Positions 1-10,401 of a stretch of 64,000 bases of DNA are shown here, piece after piece. The stretch spans positions 13,660,359-13,724,358 of the forward strand of contig OZ025268.1 in the NCBI GenBank assembly GCA_964019165.1, in the 5' to 3' direction. Numbering within the stretch: position 1 is the stretch's first letter; each line of letters opens with the position of its first letter. Made by a program: the position numbers and the translations under genes. The stretch comes from Mastigias papua (taxonomy: Eukaryota > Cnidaria > Scyphozoa > Rhizostomeae > Mastigiidae). The notes under the pieces are model-generated. The model did no database searches. It worked only from the letters and a program-made list of their open reading frames with translations, and was not told the DNA's origin.

Positions 1-335
1 ATATAAACAATAATAACTACACGCCTTGGAATGATAAGACTGGAATTGACTGCTATTATATGTATATGAAAATTGGGTTATAAATTGAGGGGGTTTTAAT
101 CCGTAACTATGAAAATATTGAATTTTATTTTGATTATAATAAAAAGCAGTCCAATATGTACCGTTTGTTGGTGAATTAAAATCATCTAAATTTATAATAT
201 AAAATTTATTATTTTTTATCATGTCAGTTGTTAATTGGTCTTTGGCATAAACACCCCCAAATCTGTCATTTATATTCATATGATCAATCCATTTCTGTAA
301 ATAAACATTACTCGTTGAACTGTCTTTAAATTTTA
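1..335 (-). pseudogene. Adenain-like cysteine protease of a Polinton-type element, 3' end off window, decayed
   Basis: Translated on the minus strand, this AT-rich stretch shows the order of motifs of the adenovirus-protease (adenain) family that Polintons and adintoviruses use for capsid maturation: GVYAKDQL, then FYIINLDD, then GTYW, YFHSYGL and a C-terminal ACSYYCLY. Family members use a His-Asp/Glu-Cys triad. Here the usual GTHW histidine is a tyrosine codon (154-156) and the usual YFDSFG aspartate is a histidine codon (109-111). The putative nucleophile cysteine is present (19-21). A frameshift near 55-66 separates the two last blocks. The gene lies directly downstream of the pX-like gene, as expected for the late module. 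The start is not clear; the protease-like similarity begins near 330. The identification rests on motif order read by eye, without a database search. Confidence 0.6.
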
Positions 336-731
336 AAAGAGGATATTTAGTAATGGTATATTCCGAAAAGGGCTGTTCTTGCCAAAAATTATTCCCTCTC
401 CATGATTTTTCTTTTATCTTTTTTTTTAATCCAACACCTTGAATATCATAATTGTCGTAAAATGGTGGTTAATTGTAAGGCTCCCAATTATTTATAGCAG
501 TGCCTTCAGGTTGTTTTACAACTGGTTAATTTTATGGGATTGGTATTTTTGTCGATGTGTTTTGTAAGATGATGTATCATATGGCGTATTATGAAGTCCC
601 GATCCTGTTAATGCTTTAAGAATAATTGGGATGCCAATACTCCCCAAAAGTGTCGATAAGAAGCCCCCCGACATTTCGCCATTACCAGTCATCATAACTT
701 GATCAAATTTTTGTTTTTGACTTTTGCTAAG
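336..731 (-). pseudogene. pX-like glycine-rich virion protein of the Polinton, 3' part (split by Gypsy-1)
   Basis: This is the downstream half of the gene whose 5' half is at 5293-5724. The two halves are collinear and in the same frame if Gypsy-1 and one copy of its CTAAG target duplication are taken out. The visible core motif is MSGGFLSTLLGS, a hydrophobic, glycine-rich segment seen in pX/pVI-like membrane-active virion proteins of Polintons and adintoviruses (family knowledge). Decay: a frameshift near 520 and an in-frame TAA at 469-471. After these the frame continues into a lysine-rich tail that runs without a clear stop towards the protease. Its role as a minor capsid or core protein is inferred from family resemblance and position between capsid and protease genes. 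Confidence 0.5.
727..731. repeat. Target site duplication of Gypsy-1 (left copy)
   Basis: CTAAG here matches CTAAG at 5288-5292, directly outside the two LTRs. A 5-bp duplication is usual for Ty3/Gypsy integrases. It proves that the LTR pair belongs to one insertion into the pX-like gene. Confidence 0.9.
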
Positions 732-864
732 TGTTATGTTTTGTCTTGCTCTTTCTCTAGTTATATCTAACTAACTCTACCATGTGTATTCTGATTATTC
801 AATCACATTACATGCATACATTACAACATTCAATCACATCACATGCATACATTACAACATTACA
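732..864 (-). repeat. Gypsy-1 3' LTR (133 bp)
   Basis: On the plus strand it begins TGTTATGTTTTG and ends ACATTACA. It contains a roughly 31-bp direct duplication around ATGCATACATTACAACATT. It differs from the 5' LTR by a single C/T near the start (TTGTCTTG against TTGTTTTG). Confidence 0.92.
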
Positions 865-982
865 TCTCCTCCTTACTTGAATCAAAAATCCATTTCTAAA
901 TATAAGCTCAAAGAAATACAAAATCAACCACAAGCAATTAAATATTCAGCAGCTAAAAGTTCAAAATATTTCAAAGTTCAAA
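865..982 (-). other. Gypsy-1 3' untranslated region with polypurine tract
   Basis: A short non-coding stretch between the integrase stop and the 3' LTR. The minus-strand purine run AAGTAAGGAGGAGA lies directly against the LTR start and is the likely plus-strand primer. Confidence 0.6.
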
Positions 983-3900
983 TTAACGTTCGTAGATATT
1001 GTTTCCAAATCGTTGTACCTGATTTCTTATTCTACGCGGATATCTATCTACGACGTTTGATTCTACATCATTAACATTATTCTGAAGCGCAATATTATCA
1101 TAATCATAATCATCATCCTCATTGTCATAATAATCATCATTGAAATTACTTTGATTGACATTCGTAATCTTTTTGAAAAGCGATGAATTTCTACATACTC
1201 TTCTCCCACCTCCTTCAGCAGTTATCATTGTCCCTTTCTTGGCAATAATGATATAGGGCTGCTTGTCAAACTTGGTTGACAACTTGTTCTGCTTCGGTTG
1301 TCTCAGCAAAACTGTGTCTCCTTCTTCAATGTCAGTTTTTCGTGCTCTACGTGTGGTGTCTGCGTTTTCTTTCATCTTTTGTTTTTTAATTGGCATCATT
1401 CAGACGAGCTTGCTGGTGTATTTTTGAGCGATTTTGAGAAGTAAGTTGAGGCAACTTGGTGTTAATCGTCCGGTTGAATAGTAAGGTAGCTGGTGGAAAG
1501 CCAGTCGTACTATGAGGGGTTGCACGATAGTTTAATAAAAAACGATACAGATCTTTGCGCCAAGGGCGGCCTGACATAGCTGAGGCTCTAACAGCTTTCG
1601 TTAAAGGCTGCATGAAACTTTCAACTTGTCCATTAGCCTGAGGCCATAAATGTGTTATGCGGCGATGAATTGGTCCGTTTTCTCCAATAAAGTCCTTGAT
1701 ATCTTCACTAGAAAATGGGGGTCCGTTGTCACTTTTCACGATTTTTGGGGATCCCATGTGTGGCGAAAATTCGTTCAAGCTTTGGTATTGTAGCTCGTGC
1801 AGAAGTGGGCGTAATGATTTCAACTGCAGGAAATCTGCTGTATGTGTCGATAACAACTAATAGGTACTCTCCGGTGGGGAAGGGTCCACAAAAGTCAATA
1901 TTCAACGTATGCCACGGTTCCGGTGGTAAGGAAGTCATACGAAGCGGATCAGGCCTAATATCCGGACCATTGGCTTGGCAGGCAAGACAATTAGATACAA
2001 TGTCTTGTGACAATGTGTCAATTCCTGGGAACCAAACCTTCTCACGTAATAATTTCTTGGCTTTGACCAATCCCTGATGGCCCTCGTGAGCGAGGTGTAC
2101 TGCTCGGTGCCGGAGAGGATGAGGTAACACAAGTCTTGGACCACGAAGAACGACTTTTCCATCACTGGTTAGGGAAAGCTCATCACGTACGTGATAAAAC
2201 TGTAGCAATTCTCCTTTGTTGACATCGCATGGTATCAAAGTTTGGCGATTTTGGCTGGTAAGCGAATCCCAGTTGCATCGTCCTTGCAAAATGTCAACTA
2301 AATGCTTTAGCGTAGAATCTTGTTCCAAGGCGATTTGAAGGTCCGTAATTGTCATTGCTTTAGGAACTGCATGTGACGTCAAAAAGTGTACGTAGCGTTC
2401 GATATTTTGAACATGATGTGGCTCACCTGTAGCGGTCGTCGGATGCCTTGACAAAAAATCTGACGGGTTTGTTTGGCCTTTAGTGTATACGACCGTAAAA
2501 TCATAATCCTGTAATCGAAGATTCCACCTCTCTATGCTTGCTGGAGGTTTTGACTTTGGATTGTTAAGAATCAGTTCCGCAGGCTTGGAGTCTGTGTATA
2601 AAGTGAAATGACCTCCATAAAGATATGTGTTAAGGCGCTCGATAGCCCATACAATTGCCAGTGCCTCACGTTCGGTTTGTGAGTATCTGCGTTCAACATC
2701 ACTTAAAGAGCGGCTGATGTATGAAATAACCTTGCGATCATCTGTTCCAGGTGTTTTCTGAGAGAGAATGGCGGATAGGCCGTAGGGCGAAGCACCTGTA
2801 ACAAGTTCAGTGTCTTTTGACTGGTCAAAGTAACATACCACTGTGTCACTGGTTAAAGCTTGCTTGACATCTTGAAAAGCACGTTCATGTTTGTCAGTCC
2901 ACTGGAAAATAGTGTTCTTCTTAGTAAGTGCTCGCAGGGGCTCTGTGATGTGACTAAAGTTCGGAATGAATTTCGCACAATATGTGGCCATACCTAAGAA
3001 GCTACGAACAGCACTAACAGATGTTGGCGAAGGTGCGCTATGTATAGCTGAAACTTTCTGCGGGTCTGGTGAAATTCCTTCATCTGAAAACACAAAGCCA
3101 AAAAATGTTAGTGATCTCTGATCGAATAAACATTTACCCTTGTTGAGTGTTAATCCAACTTGTGATAGTTTGTTGAAGACAGCAAGGAGTGACTTGTTGT
3201 GATCCTCTGATGTTTTTCCAAAGACGATAATGTCATCGCTGATATTGATCACACCAGGAATAGTGCGTATTTGCTCATAAATTGCTTTCTGAAATATCTC
3301 ACTGGCAGAATTTGTACCAAAATTTAGGCGTTTATATCGATAAAGTCCTTTGTGTGTTGCAAAGGTAGTGATATAACGACTGTCTGGGTGTAGTGTTAAC
3401 TGATGATATCCAGAGCGCAAGTCAAGTTTTGAGAAGGTTGTTGAACCATTCATTTCTGTAATAAGATCATCAACTGTGGGGTTTGGGTATCTCTCCCTCT
3501 GAATGGCTTTGTTGGGTATTCTCATGTCAACGCATAATCTCACCTCGCCATCTTTTTTTGGAAGAACAACAAGCGGGGAAACATAGGGTGTAGGCCCATC
3601 CACGCGCTCGATAATATCTTGTTGTAGAAGATTATCAAGGGCGGTTGCAACTTTCTTTCGCAAATGAAAGGGAATGCGTCGCGCGGCCTGGGCGACAGGC
3701 GGTACGGACGGGTCGATATGAAGGGTGACTTCGAAATCATGGAGCTGGCCTATCCCTTTGAAAAGCTGTGGATATTGGTCTCGAAGTTCCTGGCTGGTAG
3801 GAATGGCAGTTGTGGACACAGAATTCAACGGTAGGGCGATGAGGCCTAAATTTCGGGCAGTTGTATAGCTAAGTAAAGAGCCAGATCGTCCCGACAAAAC

Positions 3901-4425
3901 ATTAATTGTTGAAACAGCCATCGTTGTCTTGCTTTCTATCACCGTTTCAAATTGTCCCAGCACCTTAAGGGGCGTGGTAGAACCATACGCAAAAATTTGA
4001 GCGTTCGATTTTTCTAACCGAATGGGATCTCTAATGCAAATTCCATCAAAGGTCTCCTTGTCTAAAATATCCGTTGAAGCACCGGTGTCAATCACCATTT
4101 CGACTTGAGTGCCGTTAATCATGACGGTGGCTTTCGGGGTTTTACCCTGTATATTTGAATTTCCAAGCGTAAACAAATACTCATCTTCACTACTGGAAGC
4201 AGACCTGGCAGGGAACGAAGATTGTAAAGGCGAACTTGGTACAGACTCGCGGTGGTTAGTCACATTGTTTATGTGCACTTTCCGTCCTGGCTGGTGTGGC
4301 GAGACATTTTTCTTAGAACGGCACACTTTCGCAAAGTGGTTAGCTTTCCCACAGGCACGACAAGATTGTCCACGAGCTGGGCAATGTCCTTTATGGGGTA
4401 GATAGAAGCCACAATTGCCACATAC
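983..4425 (-). pseudogene. pol: Gypsy-1 pol (protease, reverse transcriptase, RNase H, integrase), frameshifted
   Basis: The longest open segment is 1729-4326 (865 codons from its first Met, though the frame is open further upstream through the CCHC knuckle CRACGKANHFAKVC). From that Met: aspartic protease VIDTGAS near residue 80; reverse transcriptase with palm motif ISDDIIVFG near residue 363; RNase H near residue 510, where the expected TDASPYG reads TGASPYG (codon 2794-2796), removing a catalytic Asp; then the integrase zinc motif and first Asp (NIDFCGPFP). A frameshift near 1735 moves the second catalytic block (KSDNGPPF) and the Glu block (PQANGQVES) into another frame (1386-1856). A second break near 1390 moves the basic C-terminal tail to 983-1399. 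The product would be the replication polyprotein of a cytoplasmic virus-like particle, but this copy cannot encode it whole. Confidence 0.9.
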
Positions 4426-5095
4426 TGAGCTGGGGATGAATAACTTGTTGTAGAGCGCAACGTGCGTTGGAACGAAGGGCCGTTTCGACCGGATCGTACT
4501 AAATGGGCTCTCTCCTGCTTTGGTGCGATACTATTTGGTAGGACTAAGGAGTCTTCCATCCCTTTAGCTTGATGGTCACTAACCTCGAAGGCACGTGCTG
4601 TGGCGAGTAAATTTGCTAAGGTTAACGTTTCTTCGCGGAGGGCGTATCGGCGTAACCGTTTCGACGTGCAGTTTTGAATTATAGCAGCTTTAATTTCGCT
4701 GTCGACGTCAGCAAATTCACAAGTTGCGGCTAGGTGGCGTAAACGAGTCGAATACTGATGAACAGACTCACCTGGAAGCTGTTTAGCTTGACGAAATTGG
4801 AAGATCTCGTAAGCGACATTCCGCTTGGGAAGAAAATAGGCAGACAGCGTGTCGACGGCAGTCTTGTAGTCATCCTCAGCACCATGATCTGGTAGCGTAT
4901 CGAAAATATTATGTGTTTGTTGCCCAACTTGATACAAAAGCAAAGCACGTTTGCGTTTTGCATCAGTAATATCCATTGCTAATAGATATGTCTCGCATTG
5001 GCGAAGCCATGATGTCCAGCGCTGACCAACGGAGCCGGATCAGTGAAGGGGTCGAAGGGCAATAACGGAGCGAGATCGATGTGTGCGATAGCCAT
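4426..5095 (-). pseudogene. gag: Gypsy-1 gag, frameshifted
   Basis: The gag structural protein packages the RNA. The likely start is the ATG at 5093-5095, which opens MAIAHIDLAPLLPFDP; about 60 bases downstream of the primer site this is the usual place. A single-base loss near 5030 interrupts it; the frame then resumes and runs (from MDITDAKRK at 4976) through a retrotransposon gag-like helical region with NVAYEIFQFRQAKQLPGES and HQYSTRLRHLAA. Near 4425 a second break moves the zinc-knuckle region into the pol frame. The two knuckles (CGNC..., CRACGKANHFAKVC) are therefore read with pol. Because there are several other breaks, I take the 4425 break as decay and not as a programmed shift. Confidence 0.8.
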
Positions 5096-5139
5096 GGGAA
5101 CGTACAGACAGACAACACACACAAAAAGAAGAAAATTAA

Positions 5140-5152
5140 ATCCTCGTCGCCA
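5140..5152 (-). promoter_or_regulatory. Gypsy-1 primer binding site
   Basis: On the minus strand TGGCGACGAGGAT starts two bases after the 5' LTR. It begins TGG, as expected for pairing with the CCA end of a tRNA. This exact string is common in animal Gypsy elements (from memory of the family). I do not assign the tRNA. Confidence 0.75.
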
Positions 5153-5154
5153 TT

Positions 5155-5287
5155 TGTTATGTTTTGTTTTGCTCTTTCTCTAGTTATATCTAACTAACTC
5201 TACCATGTGTATTCTGATTATTCAATCACATTACATGCATACATTACAACATTCAATCACATCACATGCATACATTACAACATTACA
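5155..5287 (-). repeat. Gypsy-1 5' LTR (133 bp)
   Basis: Matches 732-864 over its full length with one difference. It is followed on the right by the CTAAG target duplication (5288-5292) and the uninterrupted pX-like coding sequence. Confidence 0.92.
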
Positions 5288-5292
5288 CTAAG

Positions 5293-5724
5293 TTTATTCA
5301 ACTCAGTCTCAATAACAGCAAGCGCTTTTATAATATCTCCAGTTTTTCCATCAATACCTTTGCCTGAAAACAAACTGTCTATCCTTAAACTCCCTAGGGC
5401 AGATGCCACCCCGGTAGCCAATCCAGGCAGGACAGTTTTTGTTAAAACTGGTGCCGCCTTGCTTGCAATCTTCGTTAAAGCGGGTAACATGCTTGATAAT
5501 AAATTTCCGCCTTTACGTGTGTCTTTATCTATAGACTTATAATGTGTTTCATTAAATGTCATAATTACAGGTTTTATACCTTTCATTATTTTATTATATT
5601 GTGTTTTAGTAACATAAATTCTACTTCCATCTTTTTCATTTGATAATTTAACTTTTAAATTAATATTTTCTCTTTTGTTATAAGCTCTAACTAATTTTTG
5701 TCTTTGATTGTTTGTTAATTTCAC
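5293..5724 (-). pseudogene. pX-like glycine-rich virion protein of the Polinton, 5' part
   Basis: The frame starts at MKLTNNQRQKLVRAYNKR (5724). It has a basic N-terminus, then a KGGNLLSSMLPALTKIASKA segment that is hydrophobic and amphipathic, then LFSGKGIDGKTGD. The pattern (basic, GG-LLS, alanine-rich, GSGK-like loop) is one I associate with the pX-like virion proteins of cnidarian and other invertebrate Polinton/adintovirus elements. The frame stops artificially just inside the Gypsy-1 LTR; the genuine continuation is at 336-731. The gene begins 24 bases after the capsid frame ends, typical tight packing of the late module. Confidence 0.55.
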
Positions 5725-5747
5725 AAAATTGGTAATAATGACATCTC

Positions 5748-7051
5748 TTATATTATAATATAGATCAATTGAAATTGTTTTATAATTTCAGTTCTATTAT
5801 TTATAACGCTTAATTTAAACATGTTTTCTGCTATTAATATTGCGTAAATGCTATATTCTTTAGCGGGGGTATTATTCAGCATATAACGGAACTCAATTTT
5901 GTTATTACCTTCTTTTAATACGTCTGAAATATTCGAATATATATCAAAATATAAATACATGACAGTAGATTTAAATAAGTCATAATCTACAAAAACAGGT
6001 GTTGGGGTTTTTTGATTCATATATTGTAATAAACTTCGATAAACGACCTCCGGTTTATTTACACAATCATAAACGTCGGATAGCAAATATGTGTTATTAT
6101 TCAATTGAATATTCGCAGACACTATACCCATATCACTTGTATTATTTTCAAAAGAATTTTTTGTTTGGTCGTTGATATTTTCTGTATGTGTAAAGAAAAT
6201 GATTAGATGTCTCGGTATTAAAATATTGTTTACAATTGGATATGAGTACTGTTTCTGCTTTAAACCAGGGTTAATATAAATAATTTCTTTAAGATAAGTA
6301 ACGGTTGTTGGTGTTTTTAACATTTTTATAAATTTTTCATTATCACTTGGATTTTTAGTGTTAATTTATCATAACATAACCATAAGTTTTTTATTGTAAC
6401 ATCAGCAACATCAGTGCCATCTGCCCTATGAATAATAACGTCATCTGACGGCACTGTTAGACGAAAATCTAAATTATTTGGGGGCATAATTTGATTATAG
6501 AAACTAGAAAAAAATTCGCAATATTTTAATTCAACAATACAATGAATATCGCCATTGTTTGTTATTGTTACACGTTTTTTATAATTTTCATTAAATGTGG
6601 CATTTCTACTTTTAACCGCATGCGTAGTACCATTTGTTGTAAATTCATAAGTACTCGTGCCTCGAACTGTATCTGGATAAAACAGACTAGTTGTGGCAAC
6701 TGAGTCACCATATGGTTAGGAGTATTCTAATATATTCTTTGTCACCATATAATAATTTAAATCATCAGAGTCATAAAGATCTTTACCATTTGATTTAATT
6801 TCTAATTTTCTAATTAATGAGCTGGAGTCACTAGCAATAGCGAGTTTATCAGCAACTGCATAATTAGATCCATCTGGTTTTTTTACACCCAAAACAAAAT
6901 AATAGTAACCATAATACCAATCATTTAACATGTAATCGTCCCCTGATATAGAGTGTGTAAATATTTTTTGACCAGCACGTATTGGGAGATAAGGATTAGA
7001 AACTTTATGATCGATTTTTTCACATCTCCGTCGAAATTCTATTAAACTCAT
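5748..7051 (-). pseudogene. Polinton double-jelly-roll major capsid protein, broken by one stop and one frameshift
   Basis: Three blocks on the minus strand make one capsid-like protein of about 430 codons. Block 1 (6716-7051) starts MSLIEFRRRCEKIDHK and holds SLIRKLEIKSNGKDLYDSDD and NILEYS, typical of the first jelly roll of Polinton/adintovirus capsid proteins. It ends at a TAA (6716-6718) that is in frame with block 2 (about 6350-6715; contains DSVATTSLFYPDT). A frameshift near 6350 leads to block 3 (5748-6323), with PRHLIIFFTHTENIND, SANIQLNNNTYLLSDVYD and EFRYMLNNTPAKEYSIYAIL, typical of the second jelly roll. The last residues (QLIYIII) look frameshifted. The fold assignment is by motif recognition; a structure or profile search would settle it. 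The presence of a capsid gene marks the element as virus-derived. Confidence 0.72.
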
Positions 7052-7065
7052 TCTTTTATAATATA

Positions 7066-7253
7066 TTATAATAATTCATTAAATTTATTTTTTACATAAT
7101 CCTTATTATCACCATTATTATCATCATTTTTATATATTTTTTTAACTTCTTTTTCAATAATAACACCTTTATAATCTTTTATAGGTGTTTCTTCTTCATT
7201 TTTATCAGGAGCTTCTGTTGTTTTAAATATTTTATTAGCTACAAAATCACCTG
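7066..7253 (-). pseudogene. Small virion-type protein of the Polinton, 3' part (split by TE-X copy 1)
   Basis: An open minus-strand frame runs from the TE-X junction through GDFVANKIFKTTEAPDKNEE and a lysine/aspartate-rich tail to a TAA at 7066-7068, 15 bases before the capsid start. It has no start codon of its own. With the 5' part at 13459-13600 it makes a short basic protein of about 110 residues. I recognise the GD-VA-KI pattern from small basic proteins next to the capsid gene in related elements; the function is unknown. Confidence 0.5.
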
Positions 7254-7489
7254 TTTACTCCGTAAACGTCGATTAACTCATCTGCGGCCTAGATGCGCGC
7301 GACAAACAGCATAGAGTGGTAACAACTAAGAATTTTCCCCCCATGGGATGCCTAGGGGACCATGAGAACTCTTCAACATAGCTACTGGTTCACACAGGGG
7401 GTGACTTTCTCCCCTGAACGAATATATACTAAGTACATTAGTTCCTAAGTTGTAGCATACTGCCACCACATTTGGTGGCCTAACAGCCA

Positions 7490-7552
7490 ATATACGCCAA
7501 TATACGCCAAGATACGCCAAGATACGCCAAGATACGCCAAGATACGCCCCAA
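7490..7552. repeat. 10-bp tandem repeat in TE-X copy 1
   Basis: About six copies of GCCAAGATAC (the first ones with GCCAATATAC). In TE-X copy 2 (23938-23962) the same place has only one to two copies, so the array is length-variable between copies. Confidence 0.9.
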
Positions 7553-8954
7553 GCTGCGATAAAACTATGTATGAGCCTGCATACTCCGTTGGAACTATAT
7601 ATGAGCCTGTGTAATCCGTCAGATGGGTGGGGGGGTGTGCTACCAATTATAGGACTACCATAATACAATAGGCATTATGACTATAACTAAATTTAGAATT
7701 ACCGTCACTTGCTAATGACAAGAATGTTTAAGGTAAAGTCTGCTTCTGCCACCTTGCATACTACTTTCAAGAGCTTTCTCCAAGCGTTACAAGTCTGCCA
7801 GGTATACATGCGCAAACCGTCCTGTCCCCGCAAAGTTAGTAATGGAGATTCTCTGGTCATTGATGTTATTCTGTGGATGTCTTAACTTCATAGGCTCACA
7901 ACAGTTGCTGAGGTGTGCTACTAAACCCTCTTTGATCTTCTAGAGTAGAACTGCCGTTGTTGTAGTGAAGGTAAAGGTCTGCAGCGAGCTACACCTCTGT
8001 AGTGATGACAGCTATGTGGTCCTGTCCCCGCAGAAGTAGTTGTAATGAGTGGCTAGGCGAAATCCTCAGCTTTGATAGAAGATGTTGCCTTGTAAAGTAG
8101 TCCTGATGAACAATGATTTAACTAAGGAGCAGTATATTGGGATGGGAGGCAGGCTAGCTGACGCTCATCGCTCCTGTGATAATGGTGGGAAGAGACATGA
8201 GGATTGATCATTTCTGGATACCCGACTTCAGGTAGTAGCACATATAACTTGGTTAGGCGATCTGCAATCCAGTCTTGCTGGGCAGTAAACCAGAACTGTT
8301 TTCTGATTCACAATATTCACAATGGATTCGGAACTTGCTGACATGATGCAGTTCTATTGAATGACAAGCATGTGTGAATGACGCCAGTCAGGCCGGTGAC
8401 TCACCAAGCGAAATTCCATTTGTTTGCGCCCATTAAATTAAGAAATAAACAAAATATTACGTGTTACAGTGAGTGATTAGTGCAAAAGCCCAAGGAACAA
8501 GTGAGTTGAAACAGAGTATTACTACTGGAAGATAACCAAGTACATTTCTACTATATGACCTAAAATACTACCAGCTGAGACCTGCGAAGGATACTTTAGA
8601 GGCGTAAAGGTGAGTTGTATTACAAAGCAACAATAACAAGTATAAACCGACAATGATGAGCTAAGGTCTGAAGAGTGAACGAATTATCGACGCAGCCCAG
8701 CTAGTGCGCAAGCGGTGGGACGGGAAATAGGGAGGGTATGAGACAATACCCTAGATAAGTGCTGGGACCCAGGGAAATTAGGGCTATGTGAAGATAGCTC
8801 ATGCGAATAACAGAACACGCTTTGAGGGGGGGGGCGAGTATAGAAATAAAGGAGATAGCAACAAACACACAACTGATAGAATGTGAGGAATGGCTGTAAG
8901 TGCGAATGAGGGGAAGCCTCTGGGGGGGGGGCACGATGTAAGCTAAATGCGACC

Positions 8955-9530
8955 ACAATTGTGTGTTAGTAATAAACTAAAGAAGCATAGGACTAAAGAA
9001 TAAAGCGACATCGCGCAGCAAGCAAATCTCTATGTGCAAATTGTGGGGTAAAGTCTTGAAACTGATTTCTGAAACTAAAGAAGTATAGAACTAACGAAGT
9101 AAGCGACATCGTGCAGCAGGCAATTCTCTATATGCATATTGTGGGGCTCTCATCGCTCCTGGTAAAATTCTTGAAACTGATTGCTGAAAACAATACTATC
9201 TAATAGACTAGAGGCATCCAACTAACGAAGTACGCGACATCGCGCAGCAGGCAATCACTATATGCATGTTGAGGGGTAAAATCCTAGAAAGTGATTGCTG
9301 AAAACAATACGAGCTAATAAACGAAAGAAATATGGAACGAAAGAATTAAGTAAATCGCGCAGCAAGCAGAGACCTTATCTCTACGTGCATACTGAGGGGA
9401 CAAGTCCTCCAAACTGATAGCTAAGAACAATGCTAGCTTATAAACTAAAGAAGCATTGAACTAACAAATTAAGTGATATCGCGCAGCAGGTAAATGTATA
9501 CTTGCATATTAAGGGGTAAAATCCTAGAAA
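8955..9530. repeat. About 115-bp degenerate tandem repeats in TE-X copy 1
   Basis: Five units, each with a CGACATCGCGCAGCA-like core (near 9007, 9104, 9234, 9350 and 9474), a GAGGGGTAAAATCC-like block and an AATAAACTAAAGAAG-like block. Spacing is 97 to 130 bases. TE-X copies 2 and 3 carry longer versions of this array. Confidence 0.85.
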
Positions 9531-10401
9531 AAGATGGCTGAGGATAAATATTATCTAGATATTTACTATATCTGGTATATAAAATACGAGTATAAGGCAG
9601 CTGTAAAGGTAGTATATCAGAACAATGAACACGAAGGTAGTGATATGGCAATAAGTAAAACAGGCTCATGTAGCTGGTAAGCACAAACTCTTCTCGGCCA
9701 AGCAAAAGGAGCTTCAGGTAGGAATAATCGAACGATAACTATCTAAAACGCAATGGGAGAGTGGACTGCTATCTCTGATAGCTAACTTGACATCTAAACT
9801 CATGTCACTAATGTATACAACGCTGCTAGGTGTGTGCAAATATATCATCATATAGTGGCTTGTTCATTTGTGCTAATAGTGATAAGGTAACGTGCCATAT
9901 CGGGGTAAATGTAAAGGGGGGGGGGTAAAATTCAGGTAGATTTACTCACCCGTAAAGTTTGATGTGTACTAAGCGTGATGCAGGAATATTTGTAGTCAAT
10001 GATGGAATATCAGACATGGCTGAGCTAACGACATGCAGTTGGTCTTGGGTATGTGGGTATTTATACTCGGTGGGTTGGCAGGAACGGCGGCAGCAGCTAC
10101 GAAATTGGATCTTGTGAGGAATGCAGTTCTGCGAATTAGGCCGTACAGAACGTTGGGCCCAATAGTGCGAGTGGTTAAGATGAATATGGAGAAGTGATCA
10201 TTTGCAGTCGGTACTGGGTAGCCACAATGAGTGTCAGATTCATTGTCTGGGTTGTGAATCATCTAATCTCGATCGACGGATGGGTGAAGCGCTGTTCTTA
10301 CAGGAATTCAAATGTCCTAACTGGCGCCGAAGGCACACAATGACTGACCGATAGACCGTGACAAAACGACATTACACCGCTGAAAACATCACATATATTT
10401 A

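Larger units (their letters stand above)
732..5287 (-). mobile_element. Gypsy-1: Ty3/Gypsy LTR retrotransposon, damaged, inside the Polinton
   Basis: A 4556-bp element read on the minus strand: 5' LTR (5155-5287), primer site, gag, pol in the order protease, reverse transcriptase, RNase H, integrase, then a polypurine stretch and 3' LTR (732-864). The LTRs are 133 bp, begin TG and end CA, and differ by one base that I can find. CTAAG flanks both sides. Coding capacity is lost through at least four frame breaks (near 5030, 4425, 1735 and 1390) and an altered RNase H aspartate. The gag-pol layout, CCHC knuckle next to the protease and short LTRs resemble the widespread invertebrate K02A2.6-like Gypsy lineage. 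No env gene is seen. Confidence 0.92.

Noticed and set aside
4380..4440. Programmed frameshift between gag and pol of Gypsy-1
   Set aside because: The zinc knuckle lies in the downstream frame and there are three other breaks in the element, so decay or sequence error is more likely; I see no slip site with a clear stem.
7254..7330. TE-X as a Helitron because of the terminal hairpin TTTACTCCGTAAA
   Set aside because: No TC start or CTRR end in the right place, the hairpin is at the very edge, and there is no Rep/helicase sequence.
9469..10262. Short frames of 78 and 88 codons in TE-X that recur in copy 2 (26579-26815, 27109-27375) as possible TE-X genes
   Set aside because: The copies are near-identical at DNA level, so shared openness carries no information; the peptides show no domain, and other shared frames differ by indels in G-runs.
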